A stretch of DNA of 36,905 nucleotides from an uncultured Bacilli bacterium. GTDB lineage: Bacteria > Bacillota_I > Bacilli_A > RF39 > UBA660. The stretch is taken from the NCBI GenBank assembly GCA_947627435.1, contig CANQWB010000010.1, positions 1 through 36,905 of the forward strand, in the 5' to 3' direction. Positions 1 to 7,814 of this stretch are shown in pieces. Position 1 is the stretch's first letter; every line of letters starts with the position of its first letter. The notes beneath the pieces were generated by a model that did not search any database, was not told the origin of the DNA, and saw only the letters and a list, made by a program, of their open reading frames with translations. A program made the translations under genes and the position numbers.

Positions 1-30
1 AATAGTTTGCGAAGAGCAACAAAGGGAATG

Positions 31-130
31 AGAGGGTAACCCCCTCTAAAAGTTGTCTAAAAAAATGATAACATCCCATATTTGCTATTTGTAAACGGGG
101 GGGGGGTAACCCTCTTTTTTATTGTCTAAA
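31..130 (+). repeat. Duplicated hairpin leader with a ten-G tract upstream of the lectin pilin
   Basis: Two copies of a short pattern, GGGTAACC(C) then TCT then TTGTCTAAA, lie at about 34-62 and 104-130. The first contains the hairpin AGAGGG (31-36) / CCCTCT (42-47). The second is fed by an uninterrupted run of ten G (97-106) followed by TAACCC and a T-run. The second copy leads straight into the ribosome binding site of the pilin gene starting at 143. Such a G run is out of place in this AT-rich DNA. Whether it alters expression is inference. Confidence 0.6.
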
Positions 131-142
131 GGAGTGAAAGAA

Positions 143-1675
143 ATGAAGAAAAAAGGATTTACATTAATAGAATTATTAGCGGTAATTGTGATACTTGCAA
201 TTATCGCACTAATCGCAACGCCAATGATTATGGATGTAATAGAAAATGCTAGAAAAGGAGCAGCGATTCAATCAGTCAATGGATTACTAGAAGCAGGGAA
301 ACAATATCAAGTAGAATCTATGATGGACGGAGCAAGAGAAACTGAAATCGATTTAACGAGTGATATATTAAGTATCAAAGGAAGTAAACCAGATAGTGGA
401 GAACTCATCTATGATAGTTTAGGAAATATGAGTATTATAGCAAAATACGGAAAATACTGTATCGAAAAGAAGTTTTTAGATGAAGAACCAACCATAGTCA
501 CAAGAGAAGAATGTGAGATGAAAGCATCAGAAAAAGAAAATATAACAACAAAAATATATGGAATAAAAAGAGATATCAATACAAGTGAAACAACATGGGA
601 AAGAATTGAAGATGCAGAAGAATTAGAAGCAAATGCCATCAAAAGTGAAAGTGAATTAGAAACTGGTGTAAGAAATGACTTTGATGAAATCTATCCATGG
701 AGTGATATAGAGACATATACATATGATGTAGAGAAAAAAGAAGTAACTAGTTGGTATAATGAAGAAAAAGAAAATTTTCAATTTGATGGAAGTAAAGGAG
801 AAGTATTAACATATATTCCAACATTTTATTATAAGAGATATCAAGATGAAGAAAATGAATATATTTTAATAAGTAATAAAAATTTAGAAGGATATACAAG
901 AAGTGAATCATTTTCAATAGGAAGATATACGATGTCATTAGGAGAAGATGAGAAGGTACATAGTAAAAGTGGGATATCCTCATTAAAGGGTAAAACAATT
1001 ACAGAATTTAGAGACTATGCAAGAAAGTTAGGTAGTGAATTTAGTCAATTAGATTACCATTATTTCATTATTCAATTATTATATTTAGTAGAATATGCAG
1101 ATTATGATGCCCAAGAAAATTTAGGAAGAGGAAATGTGGCCAATAGTGCGGCAATATCTAGTGGTGAATGTGATAAATTAGGAATGAAATCAGGAACATT
1201 AGGAAATGATGGAAAACATTCTATGATTTATAGAGGAATGGAAGACATTTATGGAAACATATTTCAATTTATAGATGGAATTAATGTAAAAGATCATCAA
1301 GCATATTATATATGTTATAATCCAAGTCAATATGCAGTAGATACATTTGATGGATGTTATCAAAAACTAGGGTATGCGCTTCCAATTAGTACAACTAGAA
1401 GTTGGCTCATAAAACTAGGGTATGATTCTTCTAATTCACTCATTGGATTACCAATTGAAGTTGGTTTAGAAGATAAAGTTGATTGGAGTCATGTTAAGAT
1501 GTATATCACTGATTATTGTGATACTAGATTGGATAATACAAGTGGAATTATAGAGTATGGTGGTGGTTATGGCTGGACTGAATGGCAATCAGGTTTTTGG
1601 TATTATAGAGTGAATCACTCAAATAATCACGCAAATTCTAATGACGTTGGATCTCGCCTCATTAAATATAAATAA
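143..1675 (+). CDS. Prepilin-like protein with C-terminal C-type-lectin (DGR target-like) domain
   Basis: The 510-residue protein begins with a class III prepilin signal: KKKG then FTLIE, with Glu at +5, followed by a long hydrophobic helix. PilD-type peptidase should cut after Gly5. After a charged middle region, the part from about residue 220 resembles the C-type-lectin/formylglycine-enzyme-like fold of DGR target proteins: IPTFYYKRY near its start, EDIYGNIFQFIDGI about two thirds along, and a Gly/Trp-rich end closing in VGSRLI. Residues 487-501 are mostly Y, N, H, S or D encoded by NNY codons. ATG 143 is chosen over the TTG seven codons upstream because AAAGGAG sits at the right distance and the short signal peptide is typical. 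The terminal Arg CGC and Leu CTC codons are unlike the AGA and TTA used elsewhere in the gene. The role is probably a pilus-borne binding protein; the ligand is unknown. Confidence 0.8.
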   Translation: MKKKGFTLIELLAVIVILAIIALIATPMIMDVIENARKGAAIQSVNGLLEAGKQYQVESMMDGARETEIDLTSDILSIKGSKPDSGELIYDSLGNMSIIAKYGKYCIEKKFLDEEPTIVTREECEMKASEKENITTKIYGIKRDINTSETTWERIEDAEELEANAIKSESELETGVRNDFDEIYPWSDIETYTYDVEKKEVTSWYNEEKENFQFDGSKGEVLTYIPTFYYKRYQDEENEYILISNKNLEGYTRSESFSIGRYTMSLGEDEKVHSKSGISSLKGKTITEFRDYARKLGSEFSQLDYHYFIIQLLYLVEYADYDAQENLGRGNVANSAAISSGECDKLGMKSGTLGNDGKHSMIYRGMEDIYGNIFQFIDGINVKDHQAYYICYNPSQYAVDTFDGCYQKLGYALPISTTRSWLIKLGYDSSNSLIGLPIEVGLEDKVDWSHVKMYITDYCDTRLDNTSGIIEYGGGYGWTEWQSGFWYYRVNHSNNHANSNDVGSRLIKYK

Positions 1676-1680
1676 AATTT

Positions 1681-1712
1681 AAGATAATATGCTAACATAT
1701 TATCTTTTTTTT
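1681..1712 (+). terminator. Rho-independent terminator of the lectin pilin gene
   Basis: A perfect 11-bp stem (1681-1691 with 1696-1706) and a CTAA loop are followed by a T-run, six bases after the stop codon. Confidence 0.9.
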
Positions 1713-1761
1713 AAAGGATTCTAAAAATTCATTTTCTATAATAAGAGTGAGGAGGTGAGAT

Positions 1762-2463
1762 ATGAAACAAAAATTAAGACGATATTTTTATTATTATCGA
1801 AAAGAAATTGGAATTATAGGTGCTTGTTGTTTTGTCGCATTAATTGGATTATTATGTATATTACCGAAATCTAAAGCAAGTAGTGGTATATCTGAAGATA
1901 CTGAACTGACTGTAATAGATACTGCTCCAGAAACTATAGAAAATATTCCAACTTCAACAATACGCGTTGATATTAAAGGCGCAGTTACAACCCCTGGAGT
2001 TTATGAAATGAATGAAACAGATCGTGTCATCGATGTTATTCATCAAGCAGGTGGTACATTGGAAAATGCAGATTTATCTAGGATCAATTTAAGTAAACAT
2101 GTTACAGATGAAATGGTCATTTTAATTTATACCAAAGATCAAATTGATGCTTATAATGAATCACAAACCAAAATAGAGTATGTATATGTAGAACCAGAAT
2201 GTACTTGCCCTGATACAATCAATAATGCATGTATCGAAGAAAAACCTATAGAAAATGAACAAAATATACCTTCCGATAAAATTTCTATTAATACAGCAAC
2301 ACAAGAGCAATTGGAATCATTACCCGGAATTGGAGCGAGTAAAGCCCAAGCTATTATAGAATATCGAATGCAAAAACCATTTCAAACAATAGAAGAATTA
2401 AAAGAAATTAAAGGTATTGGAGAAGCTTTATTTGAAAAAATACAAGATTATATTACAATATAG
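1762..2463 (+). CDS. comEA: Competence protein ComEA, DNA receptor
   Basis: The 233-residue protein has a short cytoplasmic N-terminus, one membrane anchor at about residues 17-35, an SLBB-type beta-grasp domain at about 65-120 (IRVDIKGAVTTPGVYEM, then VIDVIHQAGG), a linker with two Cys (ECTCPD), and a helix-hairpin-helix DNA-binding domain at about 172-233 (SINTATQEQLESLPGIGASK, then IKGIGEALFEKI). This is the complete Gram-positive ComEA architecture. The anchored protein binds double-stranded DNA outside the membrane and passes it to ComEC, whose gene follows and overlaps its 3' end. A strong GGAGGTGAG sits just before the ATG. Confidence 0.96.
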   Translation: MKQKLRRYFYYYRKEIGIIGACCFVALIGLLCILPKSKASSGISEDTELTVIDTAPETIENIPTSTIRVDIKGAVTTPGVYEMNETDRVIDVIHQAGGTLENADLSRINLSKHVTDEMVILIYTKDQIDAYNESQTKIEYVYVEPECTCPDTINNACIEEKPIENEQNIPSDKISINTATQEQLESLPGIGASKAQAIIEYRMQKPFQTIEELKEIKGIGEALFEKIQDYITI

Positions 2464-4522
2464 TTTTCTCTTGATTATTTTAATTGGTATTTTCTTATTT
2501 CGAATTTTCTTTTTTCAAAGTAGGTATCATGGAAATGAAACATATATTACAGGTAAGTTATTATCTTATCAAATGGATGGTAATCAACTTCAATTAGAAG
2601 TAAATGGTAAAGAAAAAATACTTGTTTATTATTATTTTCAAACAGAACAAGAAAAAGATAATTTTAAAGATATCTATCACTTAGGAGATATCTTAACAAT
2701 TGTTGGCAAATTAAAAATTCCTTCTAGCAATCGTAATTTTCATTTATTTCATTATCAACACTATTTGAAATCTAAAAAAATCAATTGGATTATGGATGGT
2801 GAAACCATCCTATTAAAAAAAACAAATATCAATTTCATATATACCATTAAAAATCTATTTTATCAATTGTTAAATCAAAAAGAAAACTCTAAATATTTTT
2901 ATTATTTACTACTTGGTGATTCTAGTTATATGAATTCTAATTTTATTGAAAAAATTAGAACTTTAGGTATTAGTCATTTATTTGCCATTTCAGGAATGCA
3001 TGTTCATTTACTTGCGAATGTATTATTATGGATCATTGGTAAAATCGTAAAAAATAAGAAAATACAGTGGGTAATTCTTACCCTTTTTCTTAGTTTTTAT
3101 ATGTTTTTAACCAATTTTAGTCCTTCGATTGTAAGAGCTAGCATTTTCTTTTTACTCTTGTTTTTAAAGAAAATATTTCATTGGAAAATCCCATCCATTA
3201 CAGTATTATTTTGTATTTTTATAGTTATGTTATTATATAATCCATATTACATTTATCATTTGGGATTTGTGTTTAGTTTTACCATTAGTTTTTCATTATT
3301 GTATTTAAGTCGTTTTCAAAGGAAACAATCATATATCAAACAACTTTGGCAAACTTCATGGATCTCTTTTTGGGTGGGCTTTCCTATCTTAATACATTCT
3401 TTTTTTACCGTGAATTTTTTAGCACCTATTTTCAACTTATTTTTTGTTCCTTTTGTATCTTTCATATTATTTCCACTTTGTTTCATTTCTGTTTTTATAC
3501 CATACCTACAACCTGTTTTTTCTTTATGCCAATTGATTTTAGAAAAATCAGTTGATCTTGCATGTTATATTACAATTTTTCAAGTTTCTTTTTCCGATTT
3601 TCCAGTCATTTTATTACCCGTTATCTTGTTATTGATCGTCTATTTATTAAAATGTTGGTTACAAAAACATAGAATGCCATTTATTCTATTTATTTTATTT
3701 ATCTTATTTTATTATTATATTGCTCATTTTAATTCTAATTTTTCAGTGACTTTTTTAGATGTTGGACAAGGAGATTCTACACTGATAGTATTTCCATATC
3801 AACAAGGAAATGTTTTAATAGATACTGGTGGCATTTTACCATATAAGCAAGATGCATGGAAAAAGAAAAAAGATTATTCTATCGCAGAATCTACACTGAT
3901 TCCTTACTTAAAATCGATCGGGATTCATCATTTAGATTATTTGATATTAACACATGGCGATTATGATCATATGGGAGAAGCGATTCACTTAGTAAATCAT
4001 TTTAAAGTGGATAAGGTAATATTCAATTGTGGAAAGTTTAACGACATAGAAAAAGAATTAATCTACGTATTAGATGATAAGAATATTCCATATGAACAGT
4101 GCCTTGAAACGTTCAGTATCGCAACAAACAAGTTTTATTTTTTAAATACGAAAGAATACGATAATGAAAATGATAATTCTAGTGTGATTTATGTGAAATT
4201 GGATCGCTATCAATTTCTTTTTATGGGTGATGCAGAGGCAGAAAAAGAACAGGATATATTAGAAAAATATGATTTGAAAAATATAGATATACTCAAGGTA
4301 GGACATCATGGTTCTAACACATCTTCTAACAAAGAATTCATTAATCGTATACATCCTAAATATTCAATTATATCGGTTGGAAAAAATAATCGCTATAATC
4401 ATCCCAATCAAGAGGTACTCAAAAGATTAGAAAAATCTAAAATATATAGAACAGATTTATATGGAAGTATTTTATTTCAAATAAAAAATCATAAATTAAA
4501 TATAAAATATTGTATTTCGTAA
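2432..4522 (+). CDS. comEC: DNA uptake channel ComEC/Rec2
   Basis: This polytopic membrane protein of about 696 residues carries DNA into the cell during transformation. It shows the N-terminal DUF4131-type region, a central Competence domain with the LFAISGMHVHLL signature and many membrane helices, and a C-terminal metallo-beta-lactamase-like domain (FLDVGQGDST, LIDTGG, THGDYDHMGE, GHHGSNTSS). The last domain is thought to degrade the non-transported strand. The start is uncertain. TTG 2432 is preferred because GGAG lies nine bases upstream; TTG 2417 is also in frame but has a poorly placed Shine-Dalgarno. Either start overlaps the end of comEA, so the two genes are probably translationally coupled. 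Confidence 0.95.
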   Translation: MKKYKIILQYSFLLIILIGIFLFRIFFFQSRYHGNETYITGKLLSYQMDGNQLQLEVNGKEKILVYYYFQTEQEKDNFKDIYHLGDILTIVGKLKIPSSNRNFHLFHYQHYLKSKKINWIMDGETILLKKTNINFIYTIKNLFYQLLNQKENSKYFYYLLLGDSSYMNSNFIEKIRTLGISHLFAISGMHVHLLANVLLWIIGKIVKNKKIQWVILTLFLSFYMFLTNFSPSIVRASIFFLLLFLKKIFHWKIPSITVLFCIFIVMLLYNPYYIYHLGFVFSFTISFSLLYLSRFQRKQSYIKQLWQTSWISFWVGFPILIHSFFTVNFLAPIFNLFFVPFVSFILFPLCFISVFIPYLQPVFSLCQLILEKSVDLACYITIFQVSFSDFPVILLPVILLLIVYLLKCWLQKHRMPFILFILFILFYYYIAHFNSNFSVTFLDVGQGDSTLIVFPYQQGNVLIDTGGILPYKQDAWKKKKDYSIAESTLIPYLKSIGIHHLDYLILTHGDYDHMGEAIHLVNHFKVDKVIFNCGKFNDIEKELIYVLDDKNIPYEQCLETFSIATNKFYFLNTKEYDNENDNSSVIYVKLDRYQFLFMGDAEAEKEQDILEKYDLKNIDILKVGHHGSNTSSNKEFINRIHPKYSIISVGKNNRYNHPNQEVLKRLEKSKIYRTDLYGSILFQIKNHKLNIKYCIS

Positions 4523-4693
4523 AAACATAAAGTCTATCTTTTTACTAGAAAATAAATATTTTTTATATGATAAAATAATGTACACAAAATAAAATATCCA
4601 GAATATATTATTGATGGAATGATTTTACTTTGTTAGGATGTCGCTATCGCAAGTTAGCGTTTATATAGATAAGGAACTTTATGTTCCTTTTTT
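4523..4693 (+). other. Intergenic region after comEC with two hairpins; possible small RNA or long 3' UTR
   Basis: No open frame is credible here. A hairpin CGCTA (4642-4646) / TAGCG (4655-4659) precedes the terminator at 4671-4693. The terminator lies about 150 bases past comEC, unusually far for this window where most sit on the stop codon. The stretch could be a 3' UTR or a separate short transcript. I recognise no known RNA family in it. Confidence 0.3.
4671..4693 (+). terminator. Rho-independent terminator upstream of the rhamnose gene
   Basis: The stem AAGGAAC (4671-4677) / GTTCCTT (4683-4689) has a TTTAT loop and is followed by T residues. Confidence 0.85.
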
Positions 4694-4698
4694 AATAC

Positions 4699-4729
4699 TT
4701 GATTTTTATATAGTAATATATGATATAAT
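4699..4729 (+). promoter_or_regulatory. Predicted sigma-A promoter of the rfbC-rfbD fusion gene
   Basis: TTGATT (4699-4704) and TATAAT (4724-4729) are 19 bp apart. The -10 is extended (TGATATAAT), which compensates for the long spacer. It is followed by GTAGGAGG before the ATG at 4749. Confidence 0.7.
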
Positions 4730-4748
4730 AAATATGTAGGAGGTTTTT

Positions 4749-6179
4749 ATGAAAATTGAAAAAACAAATTTAAAAGATTGCTATATTTTAACTCCAAATA
4801 TTTTTGGTGATGCCAGAGGTTCATTCTGTGTTCCATTTAATCGTTCCGAGATGGAACCACTTGGATTTGCAACATTAGAACAATGCAATCAAAGTAGTAG
4901 TCAAAAAGGGGTTTTAAGAGGATTACATTATCAAGCAATTCCTGATACACAAACCAAAATTGTATTTGTAAATAAAGGAGCAGTAATCGATGTTGTCGTC
5001 GATATGCGACAAGATTCGGAAACATATGGCCAATATACAGAAGTGGAATTAACTGCAGACAATCATAAAATGCTGTTTGTACCTCGTGGTTTTGCACATG
5101 GCTTTTTAGCATTACAAGATGATACAAGATTTGAATACTATGTTGATAATATTTATTCGCCAAAGAAAGAAGGAGGCATTCTATGGAATGATCCAGATTT
5201 AAAAATTCCTTGGAAAGATATTTGTTCCAAATATGGCATAGATTTTGATTCTATCAATTTAAAAGCAGCCGATCAAATTCATCCACTATTAAAAGATTGC
5301 AAAAATCATTTTTATATAAAATACAGATATTTGGTAACAGGTGCTACAGGACAACTTGGATACGATATTGTACGTGAATTAAATGCTCGTGGTATTTATG
5401 ATATTCTTGCTTTAGGAAGCAATGACATGGATATTACCGATGAAAAACGTGTTCAAGATATTATTTTAAGTTATAAACCAGAAGTAATTTTTCATTGCGC
5501 TGCATATACAAATGTTAAAGGCGCAGAAACAAATCAAGAACAAGCTGAACAAGTAAATAAGTTTGGTACAAAATATATAGTTGAAAATGCTGCTAGAATA
5601 GGAGCAAAAGTTGTTTATGTATCTACCGATTATGTATTTGATGGGACTAAAGATATGCCATACTTTGTTACAGATTTAACGAATCCAGTCAATGTATATG
5701 GAAAAACAAAGTTAATGGGAGAACAAATTGTATCACAATATGATAAATCATTTATTGTAAGAACTTCATGGGTATTTGGAATTCATGGTAATAATTTTGT
5801 AAAAACAATGATTGAACAAGCAAAAACAAAACAAGACGTGAATGTTGTAAAAGATCAAATTGGTAGCCCAACTTATACTGTTGATTTAGCAAAATTACTT
5901 GTCGATATGGCTGCCACTGAACAGTATGGTATCTATCAAGCACATAATGAAGGTTTTTGTAGTTGGTATGATTTTACAAAATGCATTTATCAAACAGCTG
6001 GAATTGAAACCAAAATAAATCCAATATTATCTACTGATTTTCCTTCAGCAGTTACAAGACCACAGAATTCTTGCATGAGTACAATTTCATTAGCACAACA
6101 TGGCTTTGATACTTTACCACCTTATCAAGATGCAGTAAAACGTTATTTAAAAGAATTGAAAGTAACAAATAAATCATAA
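4749..6179 (+). CDS. rfbCD: Fused dTDP-4-dehydrorhamnose 3,5-epimerase / dTDP-4-dehydrorhamnose reductase
   Basis: One continuous 476-residue frame joins the last two enzymes of dTDP-L-rhamnose synthesis. Residues 1-185 are an RmlC cupin epimerase (GVLRGLHYQ with the catalytic His, FVPRGFAHGFLAL, NDPDLKIPW). From about residue 194 follows an RmlD extended SDR reductase with Rossmann motif VTGATGQLG, STDYVFDG, the YGKTK active site and RTSWVFG. The product would feed rhamnose into wall or capsule polysaccharide. The usual partners rmlA and rmlB are not in the window, and the gene stands alone between two terminators. A comparable fusion order is known in plant NRS/ER. The start is supported by GGAGG. 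Confidence 0.93.
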   Translation: MKIEKTNLKDCYILTPNIFGDARGSFCVPFNRSEMEPLGFATLEQCNQSSSQKGVLRGLHYQAIPDTQTKIVFVNKGAVIDVVVDMRQDSETYGQYTEVELTADNHKMLFVPRGFAHGFLALQDDTRFEYYVDNIYSPKKEGGILWNDPDLKIPWKDICSKYGIDFDSINLKAADQIHPLLKDCKNHFYIKYRYLVTGATGQLGYDIVRELNARGIYDILALGSNDMDITDEKRVQDIILSYKPEVIFHCAAYTNVKGAETNQEQAEQVNKFGTKYIVENAARIGAKVVYVSTDYVFDGTKDMPYFVTDLTNPVNVYGKTKLMGEQIVSQYDKSFIVRTSWVFGIHGNNFVKTMIEQAKTKQDVNVVKDQIGSPTYTVDLAKLLVDMAATEQYGIYQAHNEGFCSWYDFTKCIYQTAGIETKINPILSTDFPSAVTRPQNSCMSTISLAQHGFDTLPPYQDAVKRYLKELKVTNKS

Positions 6180-6192
6180 TTTGTTACTTTTT
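6159..6192 (+). terminator. Rho-independent terminator of rfbCD
   Basis: A perfect 12-bp stem (6159-6170 with 6179-6190) overlaps the last codons and the stop, and is followed by T residues. Confidence 0.88.
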
Positions 6193-6249
6193 CTTTACAA
6201 TTTTCAAAAAATATTATATGTTTAATATAGAAAAATGAGGTGAAGTACT

Positions 6250-7071
6250 ATGCGCAAAAGAATCACACAAATATTTCCTTTTTTAACGCCTATTCGCGTA
6301 TGGCAAAGAAATTTTTGTTGGAATTTAAAAATGATTTTAGATTCAAATCATTATTCTACATATAAAGGAGACTTGCTTCTTTATGAAATATGTAATACGA
6401 AAACAAAAATGGTGAATGAAAATAGTGGTCATGATATAATTTATCAAAAAAATAAAATAGATAATTTAAAAATTACAAGTCAAACGATGCAACAAATCTG
6501 GATTCGACCAAATGAAATTTTTTCTTTTTGTTATCTTGCAAAACATAGCCATAAATATGGAAAATTAAAAGAAGGACTTATTTTTGTCAATGATAAAGTG
6601 ATCGCTCAAAAAGGAGGAGGTATTTGTCATTTAAGCAATATGTTATATTATTTATTTTTGATGAGTCCATTAACTATTATAGAAAGACATGGTCATAAAG
6701 AAAAATCTTTTCCAAATCCAGATAAAGATTCATTAGATGGAGTAGATGCTACCATTAGTAGTGGCTGGTTAGATTTAAAAGTAAAAAACGAAACTCCATA
6801 TACTTATCAAATATTGATTTCATTTGATGAGGAATATATGTATGGAAAAATATTAAGTGATCATGAATTGGATGTTAATTTTGAAATTATCAACGATGAT
6901 GAACGATACTACCAAAAAAATGGAAAAATCATGGAAAGTATTGCAGTAATTCGTGTTTCTAAAGAGAAAACAACAAATAAAGTTGTAAAGCAAGAAAAAT
7001 TATATGATGAAGTTGTTGAAATTGGATATCCATTATCAGATGATATCAAAGTAGAAGAGATGAATGTATGA
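6250..7071 (+). CDS. vanW: VanW family protein
   Basis: The 273-residue protein has the VanW core: IRPNEIFSFCYLAK, the highly conserved GGGICHLSNMLYYLFL, and later DATISSGWLDLKVKNETPY. VanW proteins occur in vanB and vanG glycopeptide-resistance operons and widely outside them. Their biochemical function is unknown; an envelope role is assumed. No clear signal peptide is seen. The stop TGA overlaps the start of the next gene by four bases (ATGA), so it is coupled to the D,D-peptidase gene. A GAGGTGA ribosome site precedes the ATG, and TTTACA with TATGTT 17 bp later (about 6195-6223) may be its promoter. Confidence 0.9.
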   Translation: MRKRITQIFPFLTPIRVWQRNFCWNLKMILDSNHYSTYKGDLLLYEICNTKTKMVNENSGHDIIYQKNKIDNLKITSQTMQQIWIRPNEIFSFCYLAKHSHKYGKLKEGLIFVNDKVIAQKGGGICHLSNMLYYLFLMSPLTIIERHGHKEKSFPNPDKDSLDGVDATISSGWLDLKVKNETPYTYQILISFDEEYMYGKILSDHELDVNFEIINDDERYYQKNGKIMESIAVIRVSKEKTTNKVVKQEKLYDEVVEIGYPLSDDIKVEEMNV

Positions 7072-7814
7072 AAAAAGTAGTATTAAAACAAGAAAATATC
7101 TATCAAGGCTATTTAATTTTAGTAAACGCAAATTATCCTATTCAAACATTAATTGACGAAAAACAAATGGTGTGTATTGATCCTTATTTTCCAGATATTG
7201 TATTAGAATCAGAGGCAACAGAAATGTTACATCGTATTTTTCAGCGTATTCATTCGGAAAATCAAATTGTACCAGTAAGTGGGTATCGTAGTTTACAGGA
7301 ACAAAAAGACATTTATAATGACTCTATAGAAGAAAATGGATTAGAATTTACTAAAAAATATGTGGCCTTACCCAATTGTAGTGAACATCAAACGGGACTT
7401 GCTATTGATCTAGGGTTCAACCAAGAACATATTGATTTTATTCGCCCATCTTTTCCATATTTTGGAATTTGTCAAAAATTTAGAGAATTTGCAGTTCAAT
7501 ATGGATTTATTGAAAGATATCAGCAAGACAAAATAAAAATTACAAATATTTCTGATGAAGAATGGCATTTTAGGTATATTGGTTATCCACATTCGGAAAT
7601 TATGGATGAGAAGAATTTCTGTTTAGAGGAATATATCGATTTTTTACGTCAATGGAAAGATACGCCATATGTTTACCGTGATTATGTGATATCTTATTAT
7701 CCATATCAAGGAGTAGATATTATTTTAGAATTAGAAGAAACGGATACTATTTCCGGAAATAATATAGATGGTTTTATTTTGACCAGAAAGGTTTGTGATA
7801 AAGATGCATCATAA
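7068..7814 (+). CDS. vanY: VanY/VanXY-type D-Ala-D-Ala carboxypeptidase (peptidase M15B)
   Basis: This 248-residue zinc peptidase should trim the terminal D-Ala of peptidoglycan precursors. It has SGYRSLQEQ (Arg74), the zinc motif SEHQTGLAID (His107, Asp114) and EEWHFRY (catalytic Glu165, zinc ligand His167). No signal peptide or anchor is visible, so it may act in the cytoplasm as VanXY enzymes do. A C-terminal extension of about 70 residues ends in SGNNIDGFI, as in other Firmicute VanY-like enzymes. It overlaps vanW upstream and the acyltransferase gene downstream. VanY versus VanXY cannot be decided from sequence alone. Confidence 0.88.
   Translation: MKKVVLKQENIYQGYLILVNANYPIQTLIDEKQMVCIDPYFPDIVLESEATEMLHRIFQRIHSENQIVPVSGYRSLQEQKDIYNDSIEENGLEFTKKYVALPNCSEHQTGLAIDLGFNQEHIDFIRPSFPYFGICQKFREFAVQYGFIERYQQDKIKITNISDEEWHFRYIGYPHSEIMDEKNFCLEEYIDFLRQWKDTPYVYRDYVISYYPYQGVDIILELEETDTISGNNIDGFILTRKVCDKDAS

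Noticed and set aside
1-39. An open frame running from the left edge and ending in TAA at 37-39, perhaps the tail of an upstream gene
   Set aside because: Only 12 codons are visible, and they match nothing recognisable, including the GSRL ending of the lectin pilin.
122-142. TTG at 122 as the start of the lectin pilin
   Set aside because: It would place seven extra residues before the prepilin leader and overlap the ribosome site AAAGGAG.
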